A stretch of DNA of 64,000 nt, from contig NZ_JARXWG010000003.1 in the NCBI RefSeq assembly GCF_029893105.1, positions 124,001-188,000 on the forward strand, written 5' to 3'. The number at the start of each line of letters is the position of its first letter. Within the stretch, counting starts at the first letter, position 1. The translations under genes were made by a program, and so were the position numbers. Positions 45,504-54,220 of the stretch are shown piece after piece. The notes below the pieces were generated by a model. That model searched no databases and had not been told where the DNA came from. It saw nothing but the letters and a program-made list of their open reading frames with translations. Source of the DNA: Parabacteroides sp. PF5-9 (GTDB lineage Bacteria > Bacteroidota > Bacteroidia > Bacteroidales > Tannerellaceae).

Positions 45504-45639
45504 GGACTAAAGGAGTAACACAACTTATTTCGCGACTAAAAGTAGCAAAACAATTTGTTTTTCAATGGCTTTTTATGCTTAATAACTTTTTTTTGCAATC
45601 ATAGAACTCATTATACATAATGTCATATAATGGAATAAT

Positions 45640-47109
45640 CTAAAAATTTTTACCGGCAAAGGTAATATCATTACCCGAATCGCGTGCCACTAAAGATATT
45701 TTCCGAGCCTGTTGTTTGACTTTTCCTGTAATAAATTCAGGTACATTGTACGACTCCATACAACGATCATAGTATTCCGAGTCTTTTTGTGGTAATAAAA
45801 ACGGCTTGGCCGCTTGCCCCGCATCATCGATATAGGCAAAATAGGGGCGGGTATAAAGTCCGTCACCCCGGCGGCTACTAAATACGACCCAACGGCTGTT
45901 GCTGCTCCAGGAGTGATAGCTATCTACATCCTGACTATTTGCTTTATTCAACGGATAATGTTCGCCAGTGCGTAGATTAATCATATGAAGATCGGCCTCT
46001 TTATGCCAGATCATAAAGTTGCCATAATCACCAAGGGTATATAATAAATAGTTTCCATCAGGAGACACACGTGGTATGGATACGCTTCCGCCTTGTGTAC
46101 GTGTGTTATATAATGTATCCACCTGTGTTCCGAATGTAGAAGTTGCCGGGTCGAAAGAGATCGAACAGAGACTGTATCTTAATTCGTTATACGTCTGTGG
46201 CATCGGCTGGGCATCGGCTGAGCAGAAATAAAGTGTTTTTCCATCCGGTGAAAAAGTCGGGAAGGTTTCAAATGCCTTTTCATCAAAGAGCAACTCACTG
46301 GTGATAATTTTGTAATTCTCTGTGTCGTAGACGACAACATCCGAATTGGAATCATATACTTCAATGCGGTTTCTGTTATTCCGGTGGAAACTCTGATTCG
46401 TCAGATTGACAGAGAAAGCAACATATTTCCCGGAAGGATGCCAGGAGGGATAAACCAATGACGACATGGTTTGATCTGTTTTTGTATTTATTTTTTCAAT
46501 CTTTCCATTTTGAATGAAAATGGTTCCGGCATGTTTGTCCCGCATATGAAGCAACATCTGTTCCGGATCTTGCATACAGAATGAATGGCAGTTCATGCAA
46601 TTATTATCGGTGATACGATTTTCAATAATCGCACTTTCCGTATAGTTCTCTAGATTTCGTTGGTAGATACCCATCTGGTGCCATAATTCATAACCTGGTT
46701 TGATCAGTCGATAGGCGATATAGGGGTCGATCGGTTCTCTGGCTACCGTGATATTGAACGAATTGAAAATGCCCCAGCCTTTATCGTTTTTCATACGAAG
46801 GGAAACATCAATAGTTTTTCCGGATGCTGTCTTTAAAATGTTCTTCCATTTTTTGGCGGGGATATGAAATTGCCCTTTTTTAGACTTTATACGAAAAGAG
46901 TCATTGGCTACCGAAAAGAGAACATAGGCTTCGATATGTGGATCTTTTAACTCAAAGTTCAAAGGTGCAATATTCGGTGGAATGGTAACTCCTGCGTAGT
47001 CCGGATAGATATCGGGTTCGACACCTAAAGCGGTATAATCGTGCGTTGGTGGTGAACAAGCGAAAACACAAAAAAGCAATATACCAATGAGTGTGATATT
47101 TTTTTTCAT
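45640..47109 (-). CDS. PD40/TolB-like lipoprotein with CMNCH motif (paralogue 2)
   Basis: The start is set at 47109 (MKKNITLIGILLFCVFACSPP), which gives a proper lipoprotein signal and exactly the same 489-residue length as paralogue 1; the earlier in-frame start at 47142 adds an unlikely extension. The order is the same: PPNIAPLNFEL, CMNCHSF at about 170-174, PD40 blades (YPSWHPSGKYVAFSVN, FPTFSPDGKTLYFCSA, IPRVSPDGNYLLYTLG, YHSWSSNSRWVVFSSR) and the C-terminus NDITFAGKNF. It is upstream of DUF6057 and has its own -7 element. Proposed role: a surface or periplasmic monoheme propeller; this is an inference. Confidence 0.86.
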   Translation of the reverse strand: MKKNITLIGILLFCVFACSPPTHDYTALGVEPDIYPDYAGVTIPPNIAPLNFELKDPHIEAYVLFSVANDSFRIKSKKGQFHIPAKKWKNILKTASGKTIDVSLRMKNDKGWGIFNSFNITVAREPIDPYIAYRLIKPGYELWHQMGIYQRNLENYTESAIIENRITDNNCMNCHSFCMQDPEQMLLHMRDKHAGTIFIQNGKIEKINTKTDQTMSSLVYPSWHPSGKYVAFSVNLTNQSFHRNNRNRIEVYDSNSDVVVYDTENYKIITSELLFDEKAFETFPTFSPDGKTLYFCSADAQPMPQTYNELRYSLCSISFDPATSTFGTQVDTLYNTRTQGGSVSIPRVSPDGNYLLYTLGDYGNFMIWHKEADLHMINLRTGEHYPLNKANSQDVDSYHSWSSNSRWVVFSSRRGDGLYTRPYFAYIDDAGQAAKPFLLPQKDSEYYDRCMESYNVPEFITGKVKQQARKISLVARDSGNDITFAGKNF

Positions 47110-47190
47110 AACGTAATTATTAAGGCGAAATTGCAAAATCAAATATTAGCAAGTAATCTCTAAACAGAGTAAACGCTGTTTTATCTATAA

Positions 47191-47198
47191 CAAATATA
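47191..47198 (-). promoter_or_regulatory. -7 element for PD40 paralogue 2
   Basis: TATATTTG on the minus strand, 82 bp upstream of the ATG at 47109, fits TAnnTTTG. No clear -33 TTTG. Confidence 0.5.
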
Positions 47199-47283
47199 GT
47201 AAACTATCTTTTATGTTGTTGTTAATTGTTAAGAAACTATATATTGACTCGCTCTTTGTTTATCATCATCGGGTTTGATTCAG

Positions 47284-48399
47284 TTATTGTGAGGATGTCG
47301 GCCAGAAATCGGGTTTGTTTTTTGACGCGTTATATCTTGTCCGGCAATCGACACATTTGGTTCGCAAATAGACACTGCTGTAATATTCGTATATGGAGTA
47401 ACCGGGTAATGGCGTGTATCTTCTATAGTCGTCATCCAAACAAGTAGAACCATAAGTTAACTCATAATACTTCTTACTTTTATCAATATACAACTCCTTT
47501 TCCGTCGTTGTAGAGACTTCGATATAACCGACGACATAGATATTCGGATTAGTCGTACAGGAGATATTCCCTTTCATCTCAGAAGGAATAGCCGAAAACA
47601 ACCCTCCAGTCAACTCTACATTCTTCTGTAAATTTTGGAAAAAGGCATATGCTTCTTTTCTCAACGAGGATTGTTTTACCGAAATGTAATATAAAATGGA
47701 CAATCTGTCGTCTGTCGGTTGTATTTCGGTTAGTTTTTGTCGGGAAATAATATTCTCTGAAATCTTATCCGTTGTCCCCAGGATCAGTTTTTTTGAATGA
47801 TCCTTTCCCCAGCAGTAGTACGTGTTATAAGGTGTATTCAGATAAAACATCATGAATTGATCGTCTATATAACCTGCATTTGCAAATAATTCTGCCTGTA
47901 CTTCCCAGTGTTCTTCGAACGACCATCGGTAGTACTTGTTTTGATTCTGTGAATCATGTGTCATGAGATAGAGCGAGACCGGCTTCCCTTTGGCTGGTTT
48001 TTCAGAAAAAATAGTATCGATAGCCGGAGCAAACAAAGGTGAAAGGAAACTTGATTTATAAACTTCGTTATTGGCAGCAATATGTAATCTGTATTGCTTC
48101 GCCGGATCAAGTTCGCCCATTTGAACGGTGTATATGCCATCCCCGCTTCTTTGACTTGGGAAAATATCTCCCTCTTCGGTCTCTACATATAACTCTGCGT
48201 CATTAACCAGTTTGGCTTCATACAACTCCTCTTGTAAACCTACACTCTGGGATACTTTGAACGTTGATTCTCCATTTGTGATTATACCGTCAACAACCAG
48301 TAAGTCTTTGATCTCTTCGATGTCAGTCGGAGTATATTCTTCAATACAACCGATCAAACAAATAAGTGCGGTACAGATTATATAAATGCTCTTTTTCAT
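47284..48399 (-). CDS. DUF4249 domain lipoprotein
   Basis: This 371-residue lipoprotein (MKKSIYIICTALICLIGCIEEY, Cys18) has the DUF4249 start (IEEIKDLLVVDGIITNGEST), a beta-rich body and a Cys pair near the C-terminus (VYLRTKCVDCRTRYN). DUF4249 proteins are regularly found downstream of TonB-dependent receptors in Bacteroidetes and may be surface partners of the receptor, as SusD is for SusC. It is last in the four-gene 47284-53568 operon. The ligand is unknown. Confidence 0.85.
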   Translation of the reverse strand: MKKSIYIICTALICLIGCIEEYTPTDIEEIKDLLVVDGIITNGESTFKVSQSVGLQEELYEAKLVNDAELYVETEEGDIFPSQRSGDGIYTVQMGELDPAKQYRLHIAANNEVYKSSFLSPLFAPAIDTIFSEKPAKGKPVSLYLMTHDSQNQNKYYRWSFEEHWEVQAELFANAGYIDDQFMMFYLNTPYNTYYCWGKDHSKKLILGTTDKISENIISRQKLTEIQPTDDRLSILYYISVKQSSLRKEAYAFFQNLQKNVELTGGLFSAIPSEMKGNISCTTNPNIYVVGYIEVSTTTEKELYIDKSKKYYELTYGSTCLDDDYRRYTPLPGYSIYEYYSSVYLRTKCVDCRTRYNASKNKPDFWPTSSQ

Positions 48400-48410
48400 C
48401 TCTATTCTCT

Positions 48411-50081
48411 TTATTTCACATCAAAATAGGCTGTTCCCCGAATGACCTTACCCTCTTTTGTCAGTCCTTCTATGGTGACTTGATACTCTCCCGTAATGTC
48501 TGAGGTGCGGAAAGGTATGGATATAGAGGTGTTTCCGCCGGTATTTACGTTTGGTTCCCATAATAATGTGTGACGGAAATCCGGAATACGTTTGGTTTCT
48601 GCTTGTGCAGGGACATAAAAAAGCCGTTTAGCCTGTGTCCCTTCGTAATCGAAGAACTGTGTTGTCTCATCCAGTTTTAATCCCGGATAATCGTTATTAT
48701 AGGAATACATAGCTACGACGCCTTCAAAAAGATCCTCCCCGAAGACATATTTCCCTCGATAGACATCGATCTTTTTTAGCAATAAAGGATCATAGCTAAA
48801 AATGAAATCATGATCTAAAATAGGTATGCCGTCTAATACCAGTAAAGAACGCAGGGAGGTATAACCCGTTTTGTCGTCCGTCAGTACGGCCAATGACCGT
48901 TTATTGTTACTTCTCCGGATAGTTACCCCCTGTATAAATTCGATAATCACCTCTTCCATAGTGGTAAACCGGGTGTATTCATCCAACAGATATGACTTCT
49001 CTATATTCCATTGAAAATGCGAAAAAGAGTGCTCTATACGCCCCCGTGAATCGGGGGTAAATGTATACTGAGCCTGGAGTCCCACACTGCGTTGTAAGAG
49101 TTGTTCCTCCCATTTGGGGTTCATAATAAATGGGGGAAGTGTCTTCTCGGTATGCGTTTCAAAAGGCGATTGAATATCGACCCGGTACTTTTTACCAATC
49201 AGGTTATATGTGGATGTCGCAATTTCGTGTGTGCCGGAATTCCGGTTGGTATAGAAAGAGACTTCCGCATTGTCATTCACCTGTCCGTTGTACAGGCGGA
49301 TTTGGTCTCCGACAAATCCCAGGAATGAAGGTACCTTAAATCCCGGAGGGGTTTGAGGCGAATCGATATCCACCAGCTTACCCTGAATGATATGTCCTTC
49401 GTATTCGGGAGCAAAAGCATTCTGGAGCGGTTTCTGAGGTAATTCAGCCAACGATTTATTCCATTGATTGATTGTTATGATATTGGGAGGCAGAACAAAG
49501 TCTTTACCTGCAACAGAGAGCGAGAGTGAGTGTATATTTTCAGGTATACCTTGGATGAGTAGTTGCCCTTGACTGCGTGTAGGCAAAGTGCGGCTATCGG
49601 TTGTAACGGTAATCGTATTTTCCAAAGCAGAAGGCATTTCTGAGAACAGTAATGTGTCTGTTTGCAACGCTTCATCATTCCGGAATGTATTGATAATACT
49701 TATGGGTCGTTGAAAATAGATCGCTTCCCCTTCGTTACGCATATACCGTGTATAAGCGATCAATCGGTAGAAGCCGGTGGATAAAGAGGGTGGTAATTCC
49801 ATCCATCCCTCACCGATACCGTTGTTGATCTCCACTTTTGCCTGAATATGCGGGTCTGTTTCATCGACCAACTCAACATATCCCACCTTACTGAAATCTA
49901 AAGGGATCCCTTCGGCATCCGTCAGGTAAAGTTTCATCCAGAGTAGTTCTCCGGCCAGATAAAGCTGCTTGTCGGTCTGTAGGTATATACGTTCACGAAT
50001 CTCTTGCGCCGATAGATTTCCCACCTGAAGTAAAATAGCCAGTATGAAGGCTATCCCTTTATTGATCAATTGCTTTTTCAT
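48411..50081 (-). CDS. MG2-like secreted protein with TonB-plug-like segment
   Basis: This 556-residue protein (signal MKKQLINKGIAFILAILLQVGNLSA) has an alpha-2-macroglobulin MG2-like N-terminal domain (about 27-130: RIYLQTDKQLYLAGELLWMK, GFYRLIAYTRYMRN). Near 372-462 is a segment resembling the plug of TonB receptors (LLVLDGIPI, YDPLLLKKIDVYRGKYVFGE, LFEGVVAMYS), followed by a C-terminal beta domain. No barrel follows, so it is not a receptor itself. It sits between the receptor and DUF4249 genes with gaps of about 11 bp. A role in partner docking is an inference. Confidence 0.75.
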   Translation of the reverse strand: MKKQLINKGIAFILAILLQVGNLSAQEIRERIYLQTDKQLYLAGELLWMKLYLTDAEGIPLDFSKVGYVELVDETDPHIQAKVEINNGIGEGWMELPPSLSTGFYRLIAYTRYMRNEGEAIYFQRPISIINTFRNDEALQTDTLLFSEMPSALENTITVTTDSRTLPTRSQGQLLIQGIPENIHSLSLSVAGKDFVLPPNIITINQWNKSLAELPQKPLQNAFAPEYEGHIIQGKLVDIDSPQTPPGFKVPSFLGFVGDQIRLYNGQVNDNAEVSFYTNRNSGTHEIATSTYNLIGKKYRVDIQSPFETHTEKTLPPFIMNPKWEEQLLQRSVGLQAQYTFTPDSRGRIEHSFSHFQWNIEKSYLLDEYTRFTTMEEVIIEFIQGVTIRRSNNKRSLAVLTDDKTGYTSLRSLLVLDGIPILDHDFIFSYDPLLLKKIDVYRGKYVFGEDLFEGVVAMYSYNNDYPGLKLDETTQFFDYEGTQAKRLFYVPAQAETKRIPDFRHTLLWEPNVNTGGNTSISIPFRTSDITGEYQVTIEGLTKEGKVIRGTAYFDVK

Positions 50082-50092
50082 AGGGTCAATCG

Positions 50093-52846
50093 TTAGAATT
50101 TAATATTATAAGAGACAAACGGGATCGGTACCCCGAAAATAGCCATTTTATACCCTTTGACTTTACCCTCTTCTGAGATATAATAGACCGAATACGCATT
50201 CTTCCTTCCTGTGACATTATATACACCAAAAGAGATCGAACTATGTGTTAATAACGTTAAGTGATGGCTGGGTTCGATATTAAACGAAACATCCATCCGG
50301 AAAAAGTCCGGTATCCGGTATTGGTTCCTGTCGGAGAAATAGACATACTCTCCTCCGGCGTAACTATATTTGGATACAGGCAATGTGATCGGTCGTCCCG
50401 TACTGTAATCACAATTCACGGAAAAGCTAAACCGGTGGGTAAATTTATAGTTTCCTACCAGTTTAATATCATGCGGTTTGTCGTAATCCGCCGGATACCA
50501 GTCACCTTTATTGACTGGATTGGAGATGCGACTGTCTTCCTGGCGTAACTCTGTTTTAGAGTAGGTATAACTCAACCAGCCATTTAATTTACCTTGTGTC
50601 TTTTTAAGCATAAACTCAACCCCGTAAGCCCTGCCTTTTGTGGCCAACACATCCGTTTCGATGTGGTGATTCATCAATAGTTCCGCTCCGGCACGATAAT
50701 CCAGATAATCCTCCATGGTTTTATAATACCCTTCCACCGAAGCCTCAATGGTATTGTTGGCCAGATTCTTATAAAGACCCAAAGCAAACTGGGAGCCGGT
50801 CTGTGGTTTAATGTTGGTATCACTCAGTTTCCAGGTATCGGTGGGCGACATAATGGTGGTGTTGGATAATTTATGAATATTCTGTCGCATGGTGTTATAA
50901 CCCGCCTTGATGGAGAAACCATCCAGAAACTCATAACGCGCCGACAGCCGGAATTCAGGCCCGTGATAGGTTTTGAAAGCACCACTGCCGACAGAATCGG
51001 TATCCGTAATCGTCTCTAAAGAAGGTAGATATTCGTTCGCATATACATTGTATGTCCTGGGGCCCATGGCGTTGAACAGGGAATAGCGCATACCGGCATC
51101 GACAGAAAAGTGAGGTGTAATATCCCAACGGTAACCGAGGTATGCCGCCGCTTCCATCGCCTTCTCTTTTTGCATCAGGTCGGGCACTACCAGTGACTCA
51201 TCCCCGCGAGGCTGATACTTGCCCGGGTTCAGGTTGTAATACAATCCGCTAACTCCAAAATCCAATGTGTGTTTATCCTGGAGGTACCAGCTGAAATCCG
51301 CTTTTCCGTAATATTGCTCTATACCGAAAGAGAGGCTGTAGGCTTCTGCTGCAATATCATCATTTTTCGTGTTGTAATCATAATGGTCGTATCCGGCCGT
51401 AAAAGCACTGGTCAATCTCGGATTAAAGATATGGCGCCATTTGATAGACGCATTGGCATTCTGATACGAATAACGTTCCCCCTCATTGAAACTGAACCGG
51501 TCGCGGCTGAAATACCCATTAATATACAGATTATTGTACTCGTCGAACTTATGACCAATCGTTGCATTCAGATCATAGAACCCGGCATTTCCATCTTTAT
51601 ACCCACTCTTTTCGGGCAGTTGTTTCAGTATCCAGTCCGAATAGGTCGTTCGTCCGCCGACAATGAAAGAGGTTTTGTCCTTAATGATTGGGCCTTCCAG
51701 GGTGATCCGGCTTGTCAATAACCCGATGCTTACCGCCCCGTTGAACTCCTTCTTATTCCCTTCCCGCGTATTGATATCCAATACAGAAGAGATACGTCCA
51801 CCGTATTTGGCGGGAATACTGCTTTTATACAACTCCATATCTTTGACCAGATCGGGGTTAAATGCCGAGAAAAAGCCGAAAAGATGGGTCGGATTATAGA
51901 TGGTACCGTCATTAAACAAGATCAGATTCTGATCGGTTGATCCTCCCCGCACATTGAACCCGCTCGATGCTTCTCCGACCGATTTGACTCCGGGCAACGA
52001 CAGAACGGCTTTGATCACATCCACCTCTCCAAAGGCTGTAGGGATATTCTTAATGTCCTGTATCTTTAAACGTTCGATTCCGATAGTTGTACTCCGTACA
52101 TTCTCGACCTTTTCGGAAGAGATCGTCACCTCTTTCAAGGAGTAAACCTGTTCCTCCAGTTCGATATCCAATTTGCCGGCCGAATGAAGAACTATCTGCC
52201 GGCGCGTATCTTTCAGTCCGATCCCCCGGATATGCAACTCCTGGCGGCCAACCGGCAGTTGAATGGTATAATACCCAAAAGCATCTGTTGTGACCCCGAT
52301 CATCGGCTCTTCGATAAACAACGTAGCGCCAACCACCGGTTCGCCTGTTCTGAAGTCGGTCACGATACCGTTCAGATTCACCCGTCCGGTAGCCGCCGCA
52401 GATTGATCCCCGATTTCATACACCTTGCTCTCCGATGAGGCTTTACCCTCGCGCCGACCCAGTGATAATAAAAAACCGGTCGTATCGTATCCCCCTTTTC
52501 CCGATGAAATCGCTTCTTCGAAATAACCCTCGGGCAGGGAGGTGATGAGTGCGATATTTTCGGTAATGAACAAATTGTGTTTATACTGCGACACTTTCAA
52601 CAGCGATCCCTGTAAAAGCTGCTCCAGAATGACGAACGGCTCTTCATTGGTCGCACTGACGGAAACAAACAATGAATCCGAATCTTCCGGAAGGCAAAAG
52701 ATGCGATAAGCAGTTTGTGCTTCGATGGTATCAAAGACTCTGGATAGCGGTACAGAATCTAACTGTAAACTTATTTTTTCCTGCGCCAACAGTAGCGTCG
52801 TCGGAAAAGCCAATAACAATATCAGTAGTTGGAATAGTCTTTTCAT
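50093..52846 (-). CDS. TonB-dependent receptor with STN and carboxypeptidase-regulatory-like domains
   Basis: This 917-residue receptor has a signal peptide (MKRLFQLLILLLAFPTTLLLA), an STN domain (about 25-105: SLQLDSVPLSRVFDTIEAQT), a CarboxypepD_reg-like domain (about 155-230: LNGIVTDFRTGEPVVGATLF), a plug (about 255-370, with GGSTDQNLILFNDGTIYNP), and a barrel ending in Phe (FVSYNIKF). An STN domain often signals to an anti-sigma factor, but no FecR/ECF pair is present here. It overlaps the upstream gene by 4 bp and is followed by the MG2-like and DUF4249 genes. Substrate unknown. Confidence 0.9.
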   Translation of the reverse strand: MKRLFQLLILLLAFPTTLLLAQEKISLQLDSVPLSRVFDTIEAQTAYRIFCLPEDSDSLFVSVSATNEEPFVILEQLLQGSLLKVSQYKHNLFITENIALITSLPEGYFEEAISSGKGGYDTTGFLLSLGRREGKASSESKVYEIGDQSAAATGRVNLNGIVTDFRTGEPVVGATLFIEEPMIGVTTDAFGYYTIQLPVGRQELHIRGIGLKDTRRQIVLHSAGKLDIELEEQVYSLKEVTISSEKVENVRSTTIGIERLKIQDIKNIPTAFGEVDVIKAVLSLPGVKSVGEASSGFNVRGGSTDQNLILFNDGTIYNPTHLFGFFSAFNPDLVKDMELYKSSIPAKYGGRISSVLDINTREGNKKEFNGAVSIGLLTSRITLEGPIIKDKTSFIVGGRTTYSDWILKQLPEKSGYKDGNAGFYDLNATIGHKFDEYNNLYINGYFSRDRFSFNEGERYSYQNANASIKWRHIFNPRLTSAFTAGYDHYDYNTKNDDIAAEAYSLSFGIEQYYGKADFSWYLQDKHTLDFGVSGLYYNLNPGKYQPRGDESLVVPDLMQKEKAMEAAAYLGYRWDITPHFSVDAGMRYSLFNAMGPRTYNVYANEYLPSLETITDTDSVGSGAFKTYHGPEFRLSARYEFLDGFSIKAGYNTMRQNIHKLSNTTIMSPTDTWKLSDTNIKPQTGSQFALGLYKNLANNTIEASVEGYYKTMEDYLDYRAGAELLMNHHIETDVLATKGRAYGVEFMLKKTQGKLNGWLSYTYSKTELRQEDSRISNPVNKGDWYPADYDKPHDIKLVGNYKFTHRFSFSVNCDYSTGRPITLPVSKYSYAGGEYVYFSDRNQYRIPDFFRMDVSFNIEPSHHLTLLTHSSISFGVYNVTGRKNAYSVYYISEEGKVKGYKMAIFGVPIPFVSYNIKF

Positions 52847-53568
52847 AACTGCCGGATAAGTGTTTCATAATGTTTGGAAACAGCAACAATCGCATGTTCC
52901 GTTGCATGTTTAAAATCCAGATGCTGCTCTTTGATAAACTGGTTCAGCTCCTTTTTGTGGCTGTTAAACAATTTAAGTACCGACCCTTTACTACTGACCG
53001 GATGGTATTGCCCGTCTTTATACACATAATACCTAACCCTTTTATTGAAAAGGACATTGATCGCCATATCCGTAATCTGCTCATCCAGAAAAGCCGTCTC
53101 TCTTCGTATCACGGCATGCCTCCCTTGGTATAGAATGAAAAAATACCCTTCAGGCAGACTGTTCTCTTTTACGCGATACCCGTTGTAAAACAGTATATTC
53201 GAATTCAATGTCGCATAATCTAGGCGATCGCGTGGGATAATGACATGGAAACGTCGGTTGGGAGCTGTCACGACCAACTCCTCGCGATGCACATTCAGAC
53301 GCATCAACACATCCGGATACACCACCCCGTCAAACGACAAGTCGCCATGAAGATATTGATCTGACGGAAAATATGGGTGATTGCGCACATAAGCCGGGTA
53401 ACCCAGTTCCTCTTTCCCTGAGTAAATGACAGCGTGGTTATTCGCCAACGTCAAGTAAGACATCACCCGACTCTTCGAGGCGGCTGGCAAGGAAGCTATG
53501 TCGGAAATCTGTGAGAATGCTTGCCAGCCACTTAGCAAACACAAGCTAATTATTAATGGTAATTTCAT
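52843..53568 (-). CDS. Secreted protein of unknown function, first gene of TonB receptor operon
   Basis: This 241-residue protein has a signal peptide (MKLPLIISLCLLSGWQAFS). I recognise no family; it contains a beta-rich middle (VLMRLNVHREELVVTAPNRR, FHVIIPRDRLDYA) and a helical, Lys/His-rich end (LFNSHKKELNQFIKEQHLDF). Its stop overlaps the receptor start as ATGA, so the two are translated together. It could be a periplasmic or outer-membrane accessory factor of the receptor. Confidence 0.75.
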   Translation of the reverse strand: MKLPLIISLCLLSGWQAFSQISDIASLPAASKSRVMSYLTLANNHAVIYSGKEELGYPAYVRNHPYFPSDQYLHGDLSFDGVVYPDVLMRLNVHREELVVTAPNRRFHVIIPRDRLDYATLNSNILFYNGYRVKENSLPEGYFFILYQGRHAVIRRETAFLDEQITDMAINVLFNKRVRYYVYKDGQYHPVSSKGSVLKLFNSHKKELNQFIKEQHLDFKHATEHAIVAVSKHYETLIRQL

Positions 53569-53805
53569 ATGTACACAGATTAGAAAGAACGCAATGTAAG
53601 GAAAAAAAGTAAAATAATATTCTTTTTGTCTTTTTTTTATGCAATTACACCTTATGGTTATTTCAGGTGAGCATTATGTCAATTTTTGACTTTGATGGTC
53701 TGTATTGATAGAGGCATCTTTTGCATATTGGCGAATAAGATCTTAACTTCTGGCCTGGAGAGGAGTCCAGGTAGTACTGGTCGCAACATGTTGCATCTTC
53801 ACCTT

Positions 53806-54131
53806 TTCTTCCATTTGAAGCTTATTTTTGCAATTTACATCAACAGGTATACTCTTTGTTTTTTTGCGAGAAAATCCCGTTAGGGATTCATATGCGTAAC
53901 CGCGGGTGTAATGCAGTAAACCCGTGGTTGTTGAAAATACTCCATACTAATCAACGCCGAAGGTGTTGAATTATTCAATCTGGAATCTATAGAGTTATTC
54001 AACACCTTCGGCGTTGTACTGATTAGATCTGTTCTGTATCCCCCTGTGGCTCATTTTATTTCGCTCACAGGGGGTTACGCATATGAATTCCTACGGAATT
54101 TTGGCTGAGTCCTATCTTCAAGTATTCTTCA
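53806..54131. repeat. Composite multi-hairpin intergenic repeat, copy B
   Basis: A 326-bp block with the same order of hairpins as copy A at 8677-9003: AATCCCGTTAGGGATT, ACCGCGGGT/ACCCGTGGT, AACGCCGAAGGTGTTGAA with TTCAACACCTTCGGCGTTG, CCCCCTGTG/CACAGGGGG around TATTTCGCT, and AATTCCTACGGAATT. Several differences are compensated (for example CGCC-AAA in A versus CGCC-GAA in B), as expected if the hairpins matter. It lies between the receptor operon promoter side and the end of the BtuF-like gene. Bases 53569-53805 contain no supportable gene. Confidence 0.88.
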
Positions 54132-54220
54132 TTTAACTCCTGTCATTCTCTCGAATGATTATTCGGGTAACGGATTCTCTATGAATAGGTTATAAATCTT
54201 CTCTTGAAACAATTGATATG

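Noticed and set aside
53686-53883. Plus-strand ORF over the start of the composite repeat
   Set aside because: It runs into the repeat copy at 53806 and shows no coding features.
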